From Apteryx mantelli (Eukaryota; Chordata; Aves; Apterygiformes; Apterygidae): 64,000 bases of DNA. Below the pieces are notes generated by a model. It made no database searches. It saw only the letters and a program-made list of their open reading frames with translations, and was not told the DNA's origin. Both the position numbers and the translations under genes were made by a program. Every line of letters begins with the position of its first letter. Position 1 is the stretch's first letter. The DNA lies in contig NC_090020.1 of NCBI RefSeq assembly GCF_036417845.1, positions 38,858,425 through 38,922,424 on the forward strand, read 5' to 3'. Shown here in pieces: positions 34,291 to 48,310 of the stretch.

Positions 34291-36059
34291 TATGCCCTTG
34301 TAAAGAATAGTTTTTAATCTATTGACTATGAAAAGAATGGAATATTCTATCAAGGGAAAAACTACTTACCTACTAGCTAGCTACTTTTATGTAAATTCCC
34401 AGATTGCTCAGCATACTGTTTTACTTAAATGATCTGCTGTTAGTCTTCTATTGCCCACCCCAAATATTTGGCTCGTATGTAATTGTGTTTAATTCCAACG
34501 TGTTGACTATAAATAATTTGTCAGTGTTTTGTTTGTTCACTGTTTAATCAGAGAATCCCATGACTATTCAGCTGCTTTTTTCTTGAAGATGTATGAATCC
34601 CAAATAAAAAAAAAATACTTGCTAAAAACTTCTTTTTATATATGATTTCTGTAATGGATTACAAACTGAACTGTGAGTCACAGAAAAGGAACAGGCAAAA
34701 GGCACATACTTTCACAAATTTGTGTGAATCTTCAAGGTTTTATAGGAAGACAAAAAAATACCAAAGAGTTTATCTTTGAAAATCGTAATTCTTATATATA
34801 TGTTTATTTAAGCTAAATTTTGGAGCAGAACAAAGCTTTTCTGCATCTGATCTGCTTATAACACTAAATTTGATGGTGCTGGACTGAGACAACCTCGGGC
34901 ACTGATAGAAGCCATCCCCTCATGCTAGATTAAGCAGTTGAACACATGCCCGAAAAGCCTGGGGTTATGTGGATGAGTAGATAGAGGCGTGCAGCGATGA
35001 TTGAATTTGAATCTGTTATGAGAGCAAGTATTCATTCACTCCCTAAAAGTCCTGAACAGAAATAACCTAAGCTTATAAGTATAGGGTACATAGCACAGAT
35101 GGCTGCTGCAGTAATTTACAGAAACCTCTAGGCTCACATTTTCGGGGCAGTTCTATGAATTAAATCTTTACCTTTAGCCAACAGGATTCAGATCACTCTC
35201 TGACAGCCTGTTTAAAGAATCTTTTAGAGGACATTTTACATGTAGGGAAGCTTCAAGGGGCATGCGACCCTTCAGTTAAATTTCAGATCCAAAATCTTTG
35301 TCAAGACTATATGCATGACCTAGAATTCCCTCCCTCAGCAACAGCTTCTTTTTAGGACTGATAGAGGGTATGGAGGTCTCGCAGAAACCAGCCTTGTGCG
35401 ACATGCTGGTACGGGTCATTGAGCAACAGTGGGATTTTACTGCTTGTCTTAATCGGGCTTTTCTCAGAGAAAATAGGAGACAGGTTGGTAGTGCTGTGCC
35501 CGTGAAACTCCTTTTATAGCCTGTCATGACATTGCACCTCGCCCTGTGTGATTTGGGGCTATAGTATGTGACATAAAAATGCTCTCTGCACAAAATGATC
35601 CTAATTGGGATGGGGCTACTCCAAGTCTGTGGCTGGCCACTCGACTACTTTGTCACGTTATTTTTTGTGTTGCATGAAGGAATTGGAGAACAAGCCCATT
35701 GTGGAGGTAACGAGATTGATCTCCTGGGAAGATGCCAGTATTTCTGTCGGGTGATATTCTTTCCTAATGGAACAGAAAGTGGTGTGGATAATGGTTTAAT
35801 CTGGGTAAGATAGAAGGCACAGGATTTCTCTAGTCTAGACGTTATAGTCATTAACTGGGTGACATGACGCACATCCGCATTCAAGCCCTGTCCTGGGATC
35901 TAGTGCAGCCTAAGATCCTGCCAGCCTTGGCAGCATCTGGGAGTCACCCCAGGAACGTGGAGGTGAAACAAAACCTGGGTTTTCTTTGCTCTAAGTATTG
36001 CAGATAAACACAAACTAAAACCTGTTTCTGTTCTGTTTTGTGGAAGTGAAGTAAATGGA

Positions 36060-36370
36060 TGACAAGTAGTTAAATAGATTAGTTAATTTGAATGCTGTCC
36101 TACATAGTGTAAATATGCATTTCCTAATGAGGAATTACTAAATTCTCCCTTTGGTGTATATCGCAATCACACTTACTATTTACAAATGATACAGCATTTT
36201 GGAGTAACTGTGCCTATTTAATCAACTCATTTTTTGGTTTCCTTATTATGAATTTGCACAGAAGACAAAGAACAGAGCCTTAATACATGTACCTAATATG
36301 CAGTTGCTGTAAATGAGTGATTAATTTGATCTATGGCTTTTGCTGTGCTAATGATCTCTTTAAGCTACAG
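36060..36370. promoter_or_regulatory. Possible conserved non-coding element
   Basis: An AT-rich stretch with unusually many TAAT, ATGCAT and ATTTGCA-type motifs, for example TTTCCTAATGAGGAATTACT near 36120 and GAGTGATTAATTTGATC near 36315. It has no simple-repeat character and no open frame. This texture is typical of conserved developmental enhancers, but I cannot measure conservation. Confidence 0.25.
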
Positions 36371-39300
36371 CAGTGCCTTCATTTTCCCTACTTTTTCACT
36401 GGGAAATTTCTCCTTAGCTAGTTTGGTTGTTTTGACCTCCTAAAGCTTTTGACATTGTCCCCAGGTCTAAAATCAGAAATAGTGCCACAATAGATAAAGG
36501 TGACAAAGTAGGAAAATCGGTTAAAAATGACTGAATAGGCCTTGCTCCCTCCGGGAAGGAAAGGCTTAGAAATCTGAAACCTTGTGCAATTTATTCCTTT
36601 ATGAATGTACTAAAACAAGAGATATCAAATTGGTTAACTACTTGGAAGGAGTCCCCAAACTTGTCTTTCTGACATTGGTGTCACCAAAGCCTAATGGTAA
36701 TTGCTCCATTTTCAACCAAGCTCTCAGATGTATCTTGTAGGCAACTCCTACCCTCCTGTCCTCTCAGCTTCTCTTGATGATATTGATTCCATCTTCCTCT
36801 TTGACAGCACATTGATATAAATCTCCTGGGACTTCTCTGGACAATCCCATTGTCTTCTCTTCTAACAGGCTGTCTTTCTTTTTCCCTTGGCTCTGTGTAT
36901 TTGTCTGCACTGAAGGACAGTCCTGGTTCCCTTTGGACGGAAACTTTGGCTACAGGCAGGGGGTGAGGGCCAGTGTGACAGGACTACAGGGAGTCCTTGT
37001 TTGGCCATCAGGCTATGTCGGGGCATGCACAAAGAGCCTAGGACTACAGGGCAGAGCACTTCTGCCCTGTTCTGCAGACACAGTCTATTTTGAGTCCTTT
37101 ATGGCCCTGTCCTTTTCCCTCCACAGGGTTATTTAGAATGATCCCTACTGTCTTCACTAATGAATAACAATTAAACCTCTCTCTCCATCTCCTTAGTGTT
37201 TAGCCTTCTATCCAATCATCTTCATTAGCCCATGTCTCTGAGGCTTTCTGGATGAGGGTCTTTTTGTGAACTTGAGCATAAAACATTAGACAGCCCTTCT
37301 TTTCCCTCCTATATGAACTGGGCTGTTGCCTTTCCTTCTCCTCATTTTCAGTCTAGATCGTCAGACCCCTAACCAAGACCTATAATCACTTGCTTGCTCA
37401 TCCTGCATGCCAAGCACAGTGCTGTTAATTCTTCTTCCATGATCTCTGTGTCTGTCCATTTTCTCTCTCACCCTATGCTTCAGCAGGCACTTCACTTCCA
37501 ATTGCTCTTACCTTGTTCTTCCTGATGGTACATCACTCCTTGACACAAATTTATCACCTCCTCTTTGGATACCTCTACTGAACCAAATTCAAATCCTCTT
37601 TAAAGTCCCGTGTTACTTCACCTTCCTGCTATCTGTCTTCTGTACTATGTTATACCCACTTCTATCATCTGCTTGACCATTCAGGCTTGCCTCATTACAT
37701 CATTTGACTGAGTTTCTTGTAACTGTTTCTGTGTTTTCTTTTATGCTTCCAATTGTGGGAAACCATTCTTGACCTTGTCCTCAAAGGTTCTTTTCCCTTC
37801 TCTTCCAAACTCTTTGTGAAGATAAATGTCTGCCACAAAGCCTACAAGGAAACTTGCTGACTGATAATGACACATGAAGGGTAATTGCAAACAGTTCATA
37901 TATTCCACTTGGAAGAATTATCCTCAACCACCTGTGCAGTAGTTCTCAACATTAGCTATATATAATTAGAGCTGACAGTCCGTTGTAGTTAAACAGAAGC
38001 CCCATCTCATAAATAATCACTGTAGCAAAACAAAAGGTGAATTGCCTAGATGTGACCACCCTCTACTGAAGTAACTTTTCTTATATCTTGTTCTCCTCTT
38101 ATTTGTGCTCCATTGCTTTTTTTTGGATTTGAATGATGAATGTTTTCAGAGAAGTAGTCTACCTTTTTTTTTTCCCCCGTTTGGAAAGTACCTCATATAT
38201 TAGCATAACCAAATGCAAACAAGCAGCAAATCATCTTTGATTATAATGCCACTATTAATATAGAATAAGTAGACCCAGCATTCCATAGGCGTTCTGTTCT
38301 AATTCTGCATGTGATGTGCTTGTTATCACGTGCTGCCAGATTCTGGAAAGCCAGAACAAAACTGCAGTCTCAGAGCTAATCAAGGCTAAAGGTCTGCACG
38401 TGCACTGTTACTCATTACACTGTCAGATAACAAACTGCTTCAAACCAACCGGGTATTTTGAGACGCTGACTTCATACATTACCAAGAGGAACACCAAAGC
38501 TAACAAAGGTCGATACGCAGCTCTGCAAATGGTAAAGTTTCCTCTTACTGTCTAGAAATTTGAAAAGTCATTGAGGCAAAGGAAAAAAAATGGAAGAAAT
38601 GGTTTGGGAAGAGGGAATTCTTATTAATGTATGTGTCCCATTCTAGGTGCCTAATGTTTTTGATAGTAAAAAAGGCTGTGGCCTCATTTAGCCTGCAGAA
38701 AAAAGATTGCATTGTCTCTGAATAGCTGAGTATTCTGTTTAATGTCTGAGGTGGTTAAGTAGCAACATGCAACAAGGGAAACTTAACAATAGTTCTGAAA
38801 AACACAGCTTTCAGGGCTGTTGACTTGGCTTCTGTGGGGCCCATTTTCAGTAACTGTACTGCAAAGGCTGAGTATGATTTAAGTTTGTTCACTGAGGGAG
38901 TTTGTAGCTCACTGGTGTCTATTGGTGATTAATATATATGGAGAAAAATATATAAAGAGATTGGTAAACAACTAAACATAGCTTTTCTTTTGCTTGTTTA
39001 CTATAACAAAAACTAAAATCATCATCTGTTTTGCTTCATTTCTCTACTTATTGATAACGCTAAAAACAATTTTGACCTAGTGGCATTTGTTACAAGGATA
39101 ACTACCAAAGGGGAATCCTTGTGAACAAACTGCTAATACTGGTCTTAGGATTTAATGTATTTCTCAGCAGCAGGCATAATACTGAAGAATACTTGCTATT
39201 TCCCTTCACTTTAGCTTGAACTGTGAATCATGGGCAACTTTCTGATCTGGGCCTTTATTGCATCAAAGTATCTTCAAGCAGAGATCAAGGGCTTTGGGGG

Positions 39301-40235
39301 AATTTGTAAATATGACAGGGGAGAGTGGTTTTTTTTATTTTCCCTGAGTAGTTGAGAATGTAGCCATATGTGAAAACTCTGTAAGAATTTCAACAATAAA
39401 CCTTTTCCACAGCATTCTCGCACCTGTGTAAAGAGCAATTTGTGGCCAAATTTGCAAATATGTAGAATTTACTGTCACAGCAGCTGCAAGTTACAATACA
39501 AATAAAGCAATATGTCCCGCCTCATTAAATGGGCAGTTTTGTTTGTTATGTGATCCAGATGGTCTATTAAACAAAATCTGTAACTCCTCCCCTTTCATGT
39601 CTGTTCATCTTTTTTGCTTCGTATTGGAGCAGTCACCAGAGAATCTAGCACTAGAAACAATGTGGACTTTTAAAGTGGGATAGGAAATCTCAAATAGGAA
39701 AGACTTCCAGAAAACTGTCAATTAGTATAAGAAGAGATCCTGTCAACAAAAACACCTTAATCGTTTAGGAAAGATTGAATTCTGACTCTGTCCCCGATCT
39801 TCCCATCAATTTATTGTGGCTTTACAGATAACTGTGGGAAACAGCAGAAGTTAGGTTTTTCCTCCCCTAAACTTTTGTATATAAATATTCTCAACCCTCT
39901 CTCCCTTCCTCTTTATCTGACAAAGGAAATTGCCAGGATTGCATCTGAGCATTTTGCAAATTTCTTTTTAACACACAAAGTAAAATACCAGATATTTTTC
40001 CTTCCCTATCCTCTTTCAGCTCTGAACCTGAAGCTTCCTTGTGAAAAAAGGGCTTCAGATCAGACACGTATGGTTTGATCCCAGAAGGAATCTGAGAAAG
40101 CATGTAAGGACAGGCTAGACTGGAAACTGGAATTCAACCTTAACAGCAGTGAACGTTAACTGTGCTTGGCAAAAATTCATGTGGAAAGCAAGGTGCTGTC
40201 TAGAGACACTTCGGATTTGTTCCTGTAATATTTGT

Positions 40236-40300
40236 TTTACCATTGATCTCAATGGGTGTTGGATCAGCTCTTCACAAAGTACTTCATGCTTAATCTTATT
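40236..40300. repeat. Short old dispersed-repeat remnant
   Basis: ACCATTGATCTCAATGGGTG followed by TTGGATCAGCTCTTCACAAA and CTTCATGCTTAATC resembles the CATTGACTTCAATGGGAG...GGATCAGGCCC phrase frequent in old sauropsid repeats. Family not determined. Confidence 0.35.
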
Positions 40301-41154
40301 TGGAAAGATGGAAGAGATGTGGATAGAAGTTTAAATCTGCTAGTCGCATTGATACTTACTAGCAAGGAGGCATTTGGAATCTACTGATTTGTCCACCCTC
40401 ATATGTTTTAATGCTGATACCAAGTTAAGACACCAGATACTTTGTTTTGACTCTCCTCCTCCCAGTTCCTGTCTTCAGCCAATATTTTTGCAAATACGGA
40501 TTCTATATTGTCTGGCTCAAACAAAATTTTTCCTCTATCACTTGCTTCTTGTATCAGTGTAGACTTGGAGAAAACATTGCTGGCCAAAGTACACTGGAAA
40601 TATTTGAGACTTCTGGGGCTTGATGGCAAAATCTTAGGGTTTTTTTGAGCTTTTGCTGTGCTGTTCTTATGCACTTCATGCTGTTTTCTGTCCTCTCTCA
40701 CGACATGAGCCTTTTACACACAGCTCTCAGTGCCTTTCTCTGCAACACTGGTAAGTGTTTTACAGTCCATTCTCCAAGCAGTGCTTTTTCTTCAGCTGGT
40801 TTTCACATGAAGAGCAAAATAGGTATAGATGTTTAATCATCAGTGGTAAATCTCTCTGCTATTTTGCTGAGGAGAACAGCTGAGATTAAAATACACCTTT
40901 CCTCTGAGAGGTGCCTGATCCTGCAAGATTTGGGCACTATCATGCTAACGTTTGTAGTGTTACGATGTTTGGAGCACAGCGCAGGACACATACACGTGCT
41001 TGGTGCTCTCTGAGGTGCAAGCAATGAAAGTGATGCCAGATGATCCTTACAAGCTGGCAGAGCCCAGCCATTGTACTATCCCACTTACTTTTAAACTTCT
41101 TTGGTTATATCGAGTACTGCTGCTGTGGTAGCATAGCTTCTGGGAAGATCAGGT

Positions 41155-41310
41155 TCAGTCTAGCAGTTAAAACAGGAGACTTGGCAGGCAGGACTTCTTA
41201 TTCCTGCCACTGCCACTTGTTCTCTAGGCAACCTGGAGAAAGACAGGCAGTGTTTCTTTCCACCTAATTTTTATTATTTGTAAAATGAAAATGATTGCTT
41301 TAAAATTATG
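41155..41310 (+). repeat. MIR/CORE-SINE-like remnant, sense, with tRNA-like head
   Basis: Phrases in order: TAGCAGTTAAAACAGGAGAC, CAGGCAGGACTTCTTATTCC, CTGCCACTGCCACTTG, GGCAACCTGG and TTATTTGTAAAATGAAAATG. These match remembered MIR/CORE-SINE head and body (AGTGGTTAGAGCAGGGGAC, AGTCAGGACTCCTGGGTTC, GGCTCTGCCACTGACTTG, CATCTGTAAAATGGGGAT). This is the clearest of the old SINE remnants in the window. Confidence 0.6.
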
Positions 41311-44300
41311 ATTTGAGTAATATTTCAGAATGGAGATCCTTTGCTAAAAAGGAATTGTAGATTTTTCTACTATATATAATTTTAATAAAGTGAGAATAGC
41401 AGTGTTTTTTGTCTGTAATGGTTGAAGGACCAGATTCCTTCAGGATATCTTCTAAGGTCATACTAAGTAGGCCAGTTTTCTTCAGATGGCCTGCATGACA
41501 CATCTGCTGGTAGATTATAATCTCTCTTGGCATTAATCACCAATCATTAGATTTTCCTTAATGGTAGCCAAAGGGAATGGTGATTTTTCTTTTCACTAGC
41601 TTAGCGTTTTACTTCCCTAGCTGATTCAATTGCACAGTTCTGTTCTTTTCAAGGTTGCTTCAGTACTTGTACGTAAAATGATTGTGATCAAAAAGCTTCA
41701 TTTCAGAAATAAGTTTGAAAGGGTCGTTAACAAGGATAGAATACAATTTCTTGATTTCTAAACTTTGCAGACCTAAGTTGATTTTTATAGCTTTATAAAT
41801 TTATTCCTTCCCCCTCAAAAAAGCGTATTTTTTACTTTTTCCTGAAGTCTGGTTTGCCGTTTGTAATTGATGAGATATTGTTACTAGTTGATTATGCTTT
41901 TATTGTCTTCCTTTTCCTCTCTGTATCTGCCTTTGTTATCTACTTTCTCTCCTGCTTTCCTTTATCATACTCTTTTCTCCTATCCTTGGTGGTCTACCCA
42001 TCAAGGGAGCCCTCAAGGCTTCTAGCACCAGATGCTACCAGCAGTTCTCACTAACTCCAGTAATTCCCATCGGGTAGATAAGCACTAGATTTAGATGCTG
42101 TCTGGAGAACCGTACCACGGCATTTTTCATGCTGACAAAGAGGCTCTTCAGATGAACAAGGCGTTCACCCATGAAATCAACTGCATATATCATAAATAAC
42201 GGAGGTAGCACTGTGGTCTTCATGTCTTAGATTCTCATAGGCAGAGCTCTGGAATAGCCTTTGCATACTGCTAAAGTTATACCCAGAGAAGTAAGGATAT
42301 GTAAGTTGTAAGACTTCATCATTTGATCTCTGTTTTTTAGCTGAAAAGAGTCAGAAGTCTTAGAAGGCTGAAGCAAATCTAACAGTGAATATGCAAGGTA
42401 GATAAGGTTAAGAGGCTGTATCTTTATGAACGCAAGATGCTGACAAGAGGTATCGATGTGTCTTTTGGGTCAGGTGACACGCAGTCTTGGAGAACAAACT
42501 GGCAAGATGACAACCTAATCCATGAACATTTCAGAGCTGATAAGTAAACCATTTTGTAGTATATGCTAGTGCCTCATCCTATTAGAGACAGTGCGGTAAG
42601 CAGAATTTATTGCATTATCTATTACCAAAAAAAAAAAGAAAAGAAAAAAATTGTCCTCTATAGCTGCCTGCTTCTGATAAAATCCTGTTATGGATCTATG
42701 GGCCTTTCAGAAACTGAGTAGGAATATGAGCATGATGTATTTTTCAGTGACTGTGATCATGGATCCAGGCTCTCCTCTGTAGAGGATTCACTATTTTACA
42801 CGTAAACTCCTGCTGTCTGCAGTAGGTCTATCCATAGTGAAAGCAGATAAGACTATGTCATCTCTGAGCAAGGAGCTGGCCAGTTAGAGATGATGCCCTT
42901 AGATCCACAGAAGTTTTATCAGCTGACCTGCTTTTTGGCAAGGGGGCCATGTCCCTGCACAACTGTTTGACACACTGAGCCTGCCCCACATCTGCTGGCA
43001 GACTGCAAAACTACAGTTAGATTTTTGGGCCTTTTTACTTGAAGGAAGGAATGACACAGGTAACCAAGTAAGAATTTTCTCTTCTCTAAGACTGTTACAA
43101 ACATATATCAAATCCTCATTTGAGAGGGTTAGGATTTTGTGGCTAATCTGTAGGTTTTATTATTTCCTCTCAGTACACGAGAAAGGCAAGCTGCAGATGG
43201 ACGTGCTGTTAAATTTGTTATCCCACTGGAGCAAGCACATCAGAAGATTGGCAAGTAAAAGCAGTATTTGGCATATTTTCAAGGCTAGGTTTTTTTTGCT
43301 GCATTTTGAATACAAATTGATATAAGATGACTTTTTTTCTTTGTGCGTATCATGCTTTTGTGTTCAAGAATGAACTCATTCTTGAATCTCAGTGTTATGT
43401 CTCTTTTATCTTGCACCACTATCATGATACATACTCTAGTATGGAGGACAAGGACACAGAGCAGAATGTCCTGCTTTAGGAGACATGAGCAAAAGTACTT
43501 TGGATACCACTATATTCTGATCCAGCCTGGCTAATAGTCGTTCAGCACATATTGTTAAAGTATATGGCTGACAACCGGAAAGGAGATGAGAATACCATTT
43601 GTAAGGGGTTCTGAATTGTTTACAGAAACAAGAATAACGCTTACAAATCCTAGGTGTTAGAATTGAGGTTTAAAGACAAATTAGCAGTAGCATGCATGTG
43701 CTGGTGTTTGGTTACCTCTGATTATGGATCTTGCACTGAAAATTTGTAGTAGATCTATAAAGAGCCAAAGCCGGAGTAATTAGCCTTGCACCATACACAG
43801 AAGTAAAAATAATTCTGTGCTCGTATTGACTATTCTGGCTCAGTAATAGGAATGGAGCCATTTTATTACATTGACAGGTGTTAGATGAGGGACCAATACT
43901 CTTCCTTTATGCTTGGTAAACAGTTTTTCTAGAACTGTTAATGTTTTCACAGGAAGTAAAGTATATGGCTTCTCTGGATTTCACATGGCATGAATAGAGC
44001 GCCATGGGCACAAGCTGTAAGTCAGTTCTGAATGGTAGTACACTGAAAAGTCTTAGGGGAGTTATGTTAGCTTGGTGTATTAAGCATGCACTGTGCTAGA
44101 CACATTTGTCACTCTGGGGAATGTATTTAACAAGGAACATAAGACAGTGCTAATGAATATGAGGGAAAGAAGCAATAATGGAAGTAGCTGTCAGCTGTTA
44201 ATTTTTGTTATTTAAGAAAGACAAGTTTATACTATACTAAAGATTTTAAAAGTGTTACACAATAATATAGGAGTGTTTAAAACTGTATGCGAGGATGCTG

Positions 44301-45483
44301 TGCTAGTGCCGACAGCATTTTCATGCCAACAGTATTTTTTCTTCCCCTGTGTGCATTACATTTTATGGTTTGGTTCACTTTATCAGTGCTACTGGCAGCT
44401 CTCCAAGTCCTGCACTCCATCCAAAAGAAGCAGCCAAAGTGAAGCTGTGCCAAACCACAACTAATGCAGTGTTGGTTCATTCAGTGTGGGTTTGTGTTGT
44501 TTTTCATTTTGTTTTGTTTTTTGTTGTTTTTTTTTTCTACAGGTAGTATTTACAGTATTTAGCAAGCAGTCATTTACTGACATTCACAGTAGTGGTTGAG
44601 TTTCTCAGTATATATGTTGAAATAAAAAAAACAATTATAAAAAAAACACAGGAAGGGCCTACAGCAAAGCCTTGGACCTTAACACTACCTCTGTCTTTGG
44701 TGTGATATGAACCTGAATCCATTCTGTGCATTTTGGGTCTATTCTGCTTTTGTAAGGGACAGAAAGTGAGATTTTGGAATTTCTCCTTGACCTGACCTGT
44801 TTTAAATGCTCGTTTTTTTGTGTTTGTTAAGATGGTACCACTTGTAACATTGGGGGTGGTGGAGTGGGGTGCAAATCACTCCCTTGAGCCATATCTTACC
44901 TCTCCATGCTACAGCTGCCATCGAAATCAGTAAGATAGGAATGTGGATCAAAGGTAGCATATTGTATATGTCTTAGATATTTTTTATAATAGAGGAAACA
45001 CTGGCAGGTTTTGTTAGAGTTTGAGAAGCTAATTACAATATTTGTGTATTCACATTTGAGCATTTTGCATCTATAGATTATTCTAAACAAAGTTGTCTGA
45101 TCTAATTTAAGGAAGGAGGGAAATGTGCTAAAAACAGACACATGGAAGTGGAAAAAAGTCACTCCCAAATAAAGGTATGAGACTTATTTCACAGGCTGCC
45201 TGCATCTTGGCAATCATTCTGACAAGTGCAAATGGCAGTATGTTATACCTGCTTTTCACATACATAATTATGCAGAGAAATGTCAACGGTATCTCTAACC
45301 CAGTGTTTGTTTATGAAGAAAGTAGCAAAAGGTACATGAATAATTTAAAAGACCACCTCCAATTTTTCCTCTTTAAACACTGCAAGGTTAAAATTGTAAA
45401 CTGATGCTAATTTTCTCTCATATTTTCAAATTAAAGGCCTTGGTATCTTAATACCTGTGGTTCAGTTGTTTATTTTTCCCATC

Positions 45484-45499
45484 TTTTTTTTTTTTTTTT
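45484..45499. repeat. Poly(T) run, 16 bases
   Basis: Uninterrupted run of 16 T residues, without recognised element sequence beside it. Confidence 0.9.
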
Positions 45500-46329
45500 A
45501 ATGAGTGTGTAACCTTAAATAAAGTACGAAATAACTGATCAAGGCCTACAGCGTTCACTATTTAGTCCTCCAGTCTCTGTTAAGAGAACCCTAATGCCTC
45601 ATCTTTTTATGCCCTTTGTAAGCTAGTTTGTCTTAAATCTGGTAATGCTGTGATATTGCTGCATGCTAAGAAGAGGATTATAGGTGAAGTGAAGCCAAGC
45701 CTGGAAGACTAACCTTTTTCAGAAGGGGTAGCTGCAACCAGCTGATTTAGAGTTGCTGAGCACCCCTATTCCTCACTGGCTCTGTTTCAAGTTGCCCATT
45801 CCTTTTTCAGTGATTAAGTGCAGAAAGCTCACAAAAGCTAGGTTGATTCAGTGCCCCTCTGTACCCTACTAACAGAAGATTAAAAAAAATACAAACAAAA
45901 AAACGAACAAAAAAACCCACATCCAACCAACACATCACTGGGTGATGGGGCGGGTTTCTCCAAGGTAATGCAGGCAAAAGCAGATCCTAGCATTGTAACA
46001 AAACGCAGTTTTCTAGGGCCTTTCTGCACGCTGGCCCCCCCACCTAACCCTCTTTATTGAACTACACAACAGTAACGGGCAAGAAGTGCCGCAGAATTTG
46101 AACAGCCTGACTTTAAGGCAAGGAGCAGAGGCTGTCGGAGGCATTCGGGAGCGTAGCAAGAACACAGTGAAACAGGAAAAGGTAGAAGAGATAACTGAAG
46201 TTCAAGTAAAGCAAGACTTTTGTTTGATACCAAACTCCAGATGCGTGCAAAGGTTCAGACCAAATTTCCTTTGTCTTGCTGCCTGAGATGTTGACTGCAT
46301 TTTGGCTGGACATGTGTATCCTCTATGAA

Positions 46330-46356
46330 AATATATATAAATATATATATATATAT
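46330..46356. repeat. (AT)n microsatellite
   Basis: Alternating AT tract of about 27 bases with one AA interruption, self-complementary and able to extrude as a cruciform. Confidence 0.9.
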
Positions 46357-48049
46357 CTTTAAACCTTGTGCAAAAATACTTTAAGCTAGATTTACAGGAT
46401 GACGCAGTGTATTGAAAAAACAGAATTGTGCAACAGAAATGAGAATATATTTGAATTCCCATGACATCCTGGTCCTCACACTTAAAAAAAGAAAAAAAAA
46501 AGAGAGGGGGAATTCAGAACTATAACTTGGCAGGAGATAGCTGCAGATTTTCAATACATTCTAACAAAGAAAGTTCTTCCTACACACAGACAGAGTGTTA
46601 AAAGAGAAGCAAGGAAGTGTTTTGTGTCTCCTCATCTTCTTCTCACGCTTAAAAACAATCTGAAAGGGTTTTTATTAAATGTCTGGGGTGGGGATGTGGT
46701 ATTTGTTTTCAATTTCCTCTTGTATTACTTGTTCTCAGCGGAGGATTCATTGAAATGGTCATAAGTTGGAATAAGAGTTCAGTCAGCCTCTGCTTGGAAG
46801 AGCAGGGAACAGTCTTTCACAAAGCTCTCTGTGCACATTATTTTTTATTAAAGGCTAGTTAGATTTAAAATGTCCAAAGCCAGTGTTTTAAGTTCTTTTC
46901 CCCTCCTATTTGCTTGGGTTTCATCTTCAAAATGTTATAGTCAAAGTAATTTTTTTGTTCTCTGAGGATTCCTGATTCAGAAACAGAAAAGTCCAATGTC
47001 TAATTTTTTTTTTTCCCCTAAAAGCAGAGAAGTACTTTCACAGTGATACTGCTAAGTCTTTCTATGTGAAAAGAGAGACCAAGTGCATCAACACATTTTC
47101 TTCTCATTTATGCATCTTTTTTATGGGCTGAGATCCATACTGGCAGCCTTCCATGTCAGCCTTAAGTCATGGGTAATTTCAGTCTTGCCTTAACTCTGTT
47201 TTCCCTGGAAACATTAACATTTTTCATTATTGTAATGAGGGGCAAAAATTTTCAGTTGTTTGTTAGAACCTTTCTAACATTTACATGTAGATTTTAGGAA
47301 GAAGAAAAAGACAACTGTACAAATGCAGAAAGATTTATCAGAATATTTTCTCTGCTGGCAAAGACCACCTGTCACACGGGATGAGGTTGAGCAGCTCTAC
47401 CTCTCCGCGCCTTGGACAGCTCCAGGGCCACTAGCCCAGCTCACACCATCCCTAAACCTCTGCCCAATATTAACTACATGAGTGTAAGGATTTACAGGTG
47501 TGGTGTGTTAAAAACACGACAGCAGCGGTGCGGCTGACAAGTCAGTCTTCTCCTGCCTGTCCCTCCAGCTAAATCGTGTCCTGCTCTAACACAGCCAGTG
47601 TGAAGCTCCTGTTAAGCTGAAATAAGCTTGGCAGAAGTGGCGAGCTGCTGGTTGTTTTTAATCAATCATTCACCAGGGAAAATGATTAAAACTAGCCTAG
47701 GGAAAGGCAGCGTGGTGGAGACCCGTCCTCCCCCTCCTGCAGTGACCGGAAGATTATGTGATGGAAAAGGGATGTGGGGGGAGAGAAAAAAATGGTCTGT
47801 GTTGTGATAGTCAGATTAGGATGTGGGAGGTTTAATTTTTTCCTTAGAAACTTCCTAACTAGGAGCTTCTGGGAAAGAATCTTGAAAAAATCCATGGATA
47901 CAGCTTAGGTTCAAAACCTAGTATCTTGCTCTTTTTTCCCTGAACTAGATGGTGGGAAAGAGGCTTAGCTTTACATATGTTTGCATACATCTGTTTTTTC
48001 ATAGCCAAATTGGTTGAACTCTGACTCTAAGATGCCAGAGCTCTTCTGT

Positions 48050-48310
48050 GTACCGCATGTATGGAAAGTGGGAGGAGGGAACTGTTGGTTGTCAGTAACG
48101 GGGGAAGAAAAACCCTTACAAAACAGAATTGCAGCACACAGAGGCAAAGTTTACACTTGAGAGGGGAAGGAACTGGGAAAAGAAAGAGAGGCCACAAAAA
48201 TAAAGTAGAGAAAAGGGAAAACATGAAGTCCAGTGAATTTAACTGGGGAAGAAAGTCACTCAAAAAAGGGCGGGGGGGGGAAATAGGAGCAAAGAATGCC
48301 AAGGGGATAG
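48050..48310. repeat. Purine-rich strand segment with G8 run
   Basis: The + strand here is dominated by A and G (blocks such as GGGAGGAGGGAA and GAGAGGGGAAGGAA, with GGGCGGGGGGGG near 48270). The long open frames on both strands (Lys/Arg/Gly-rich on +) are consequences of that bias, not evidence of a gene. Confidence 0.6.

Noticed and set aside
45177-45404. 75-residue open frame with a hydrophobic N-terminus
   Set aside because: Looks like a signal or membrane segment, but there is no promoter, homology or splice evidence. AT-rich DNA often encodes hydrophobic runs.
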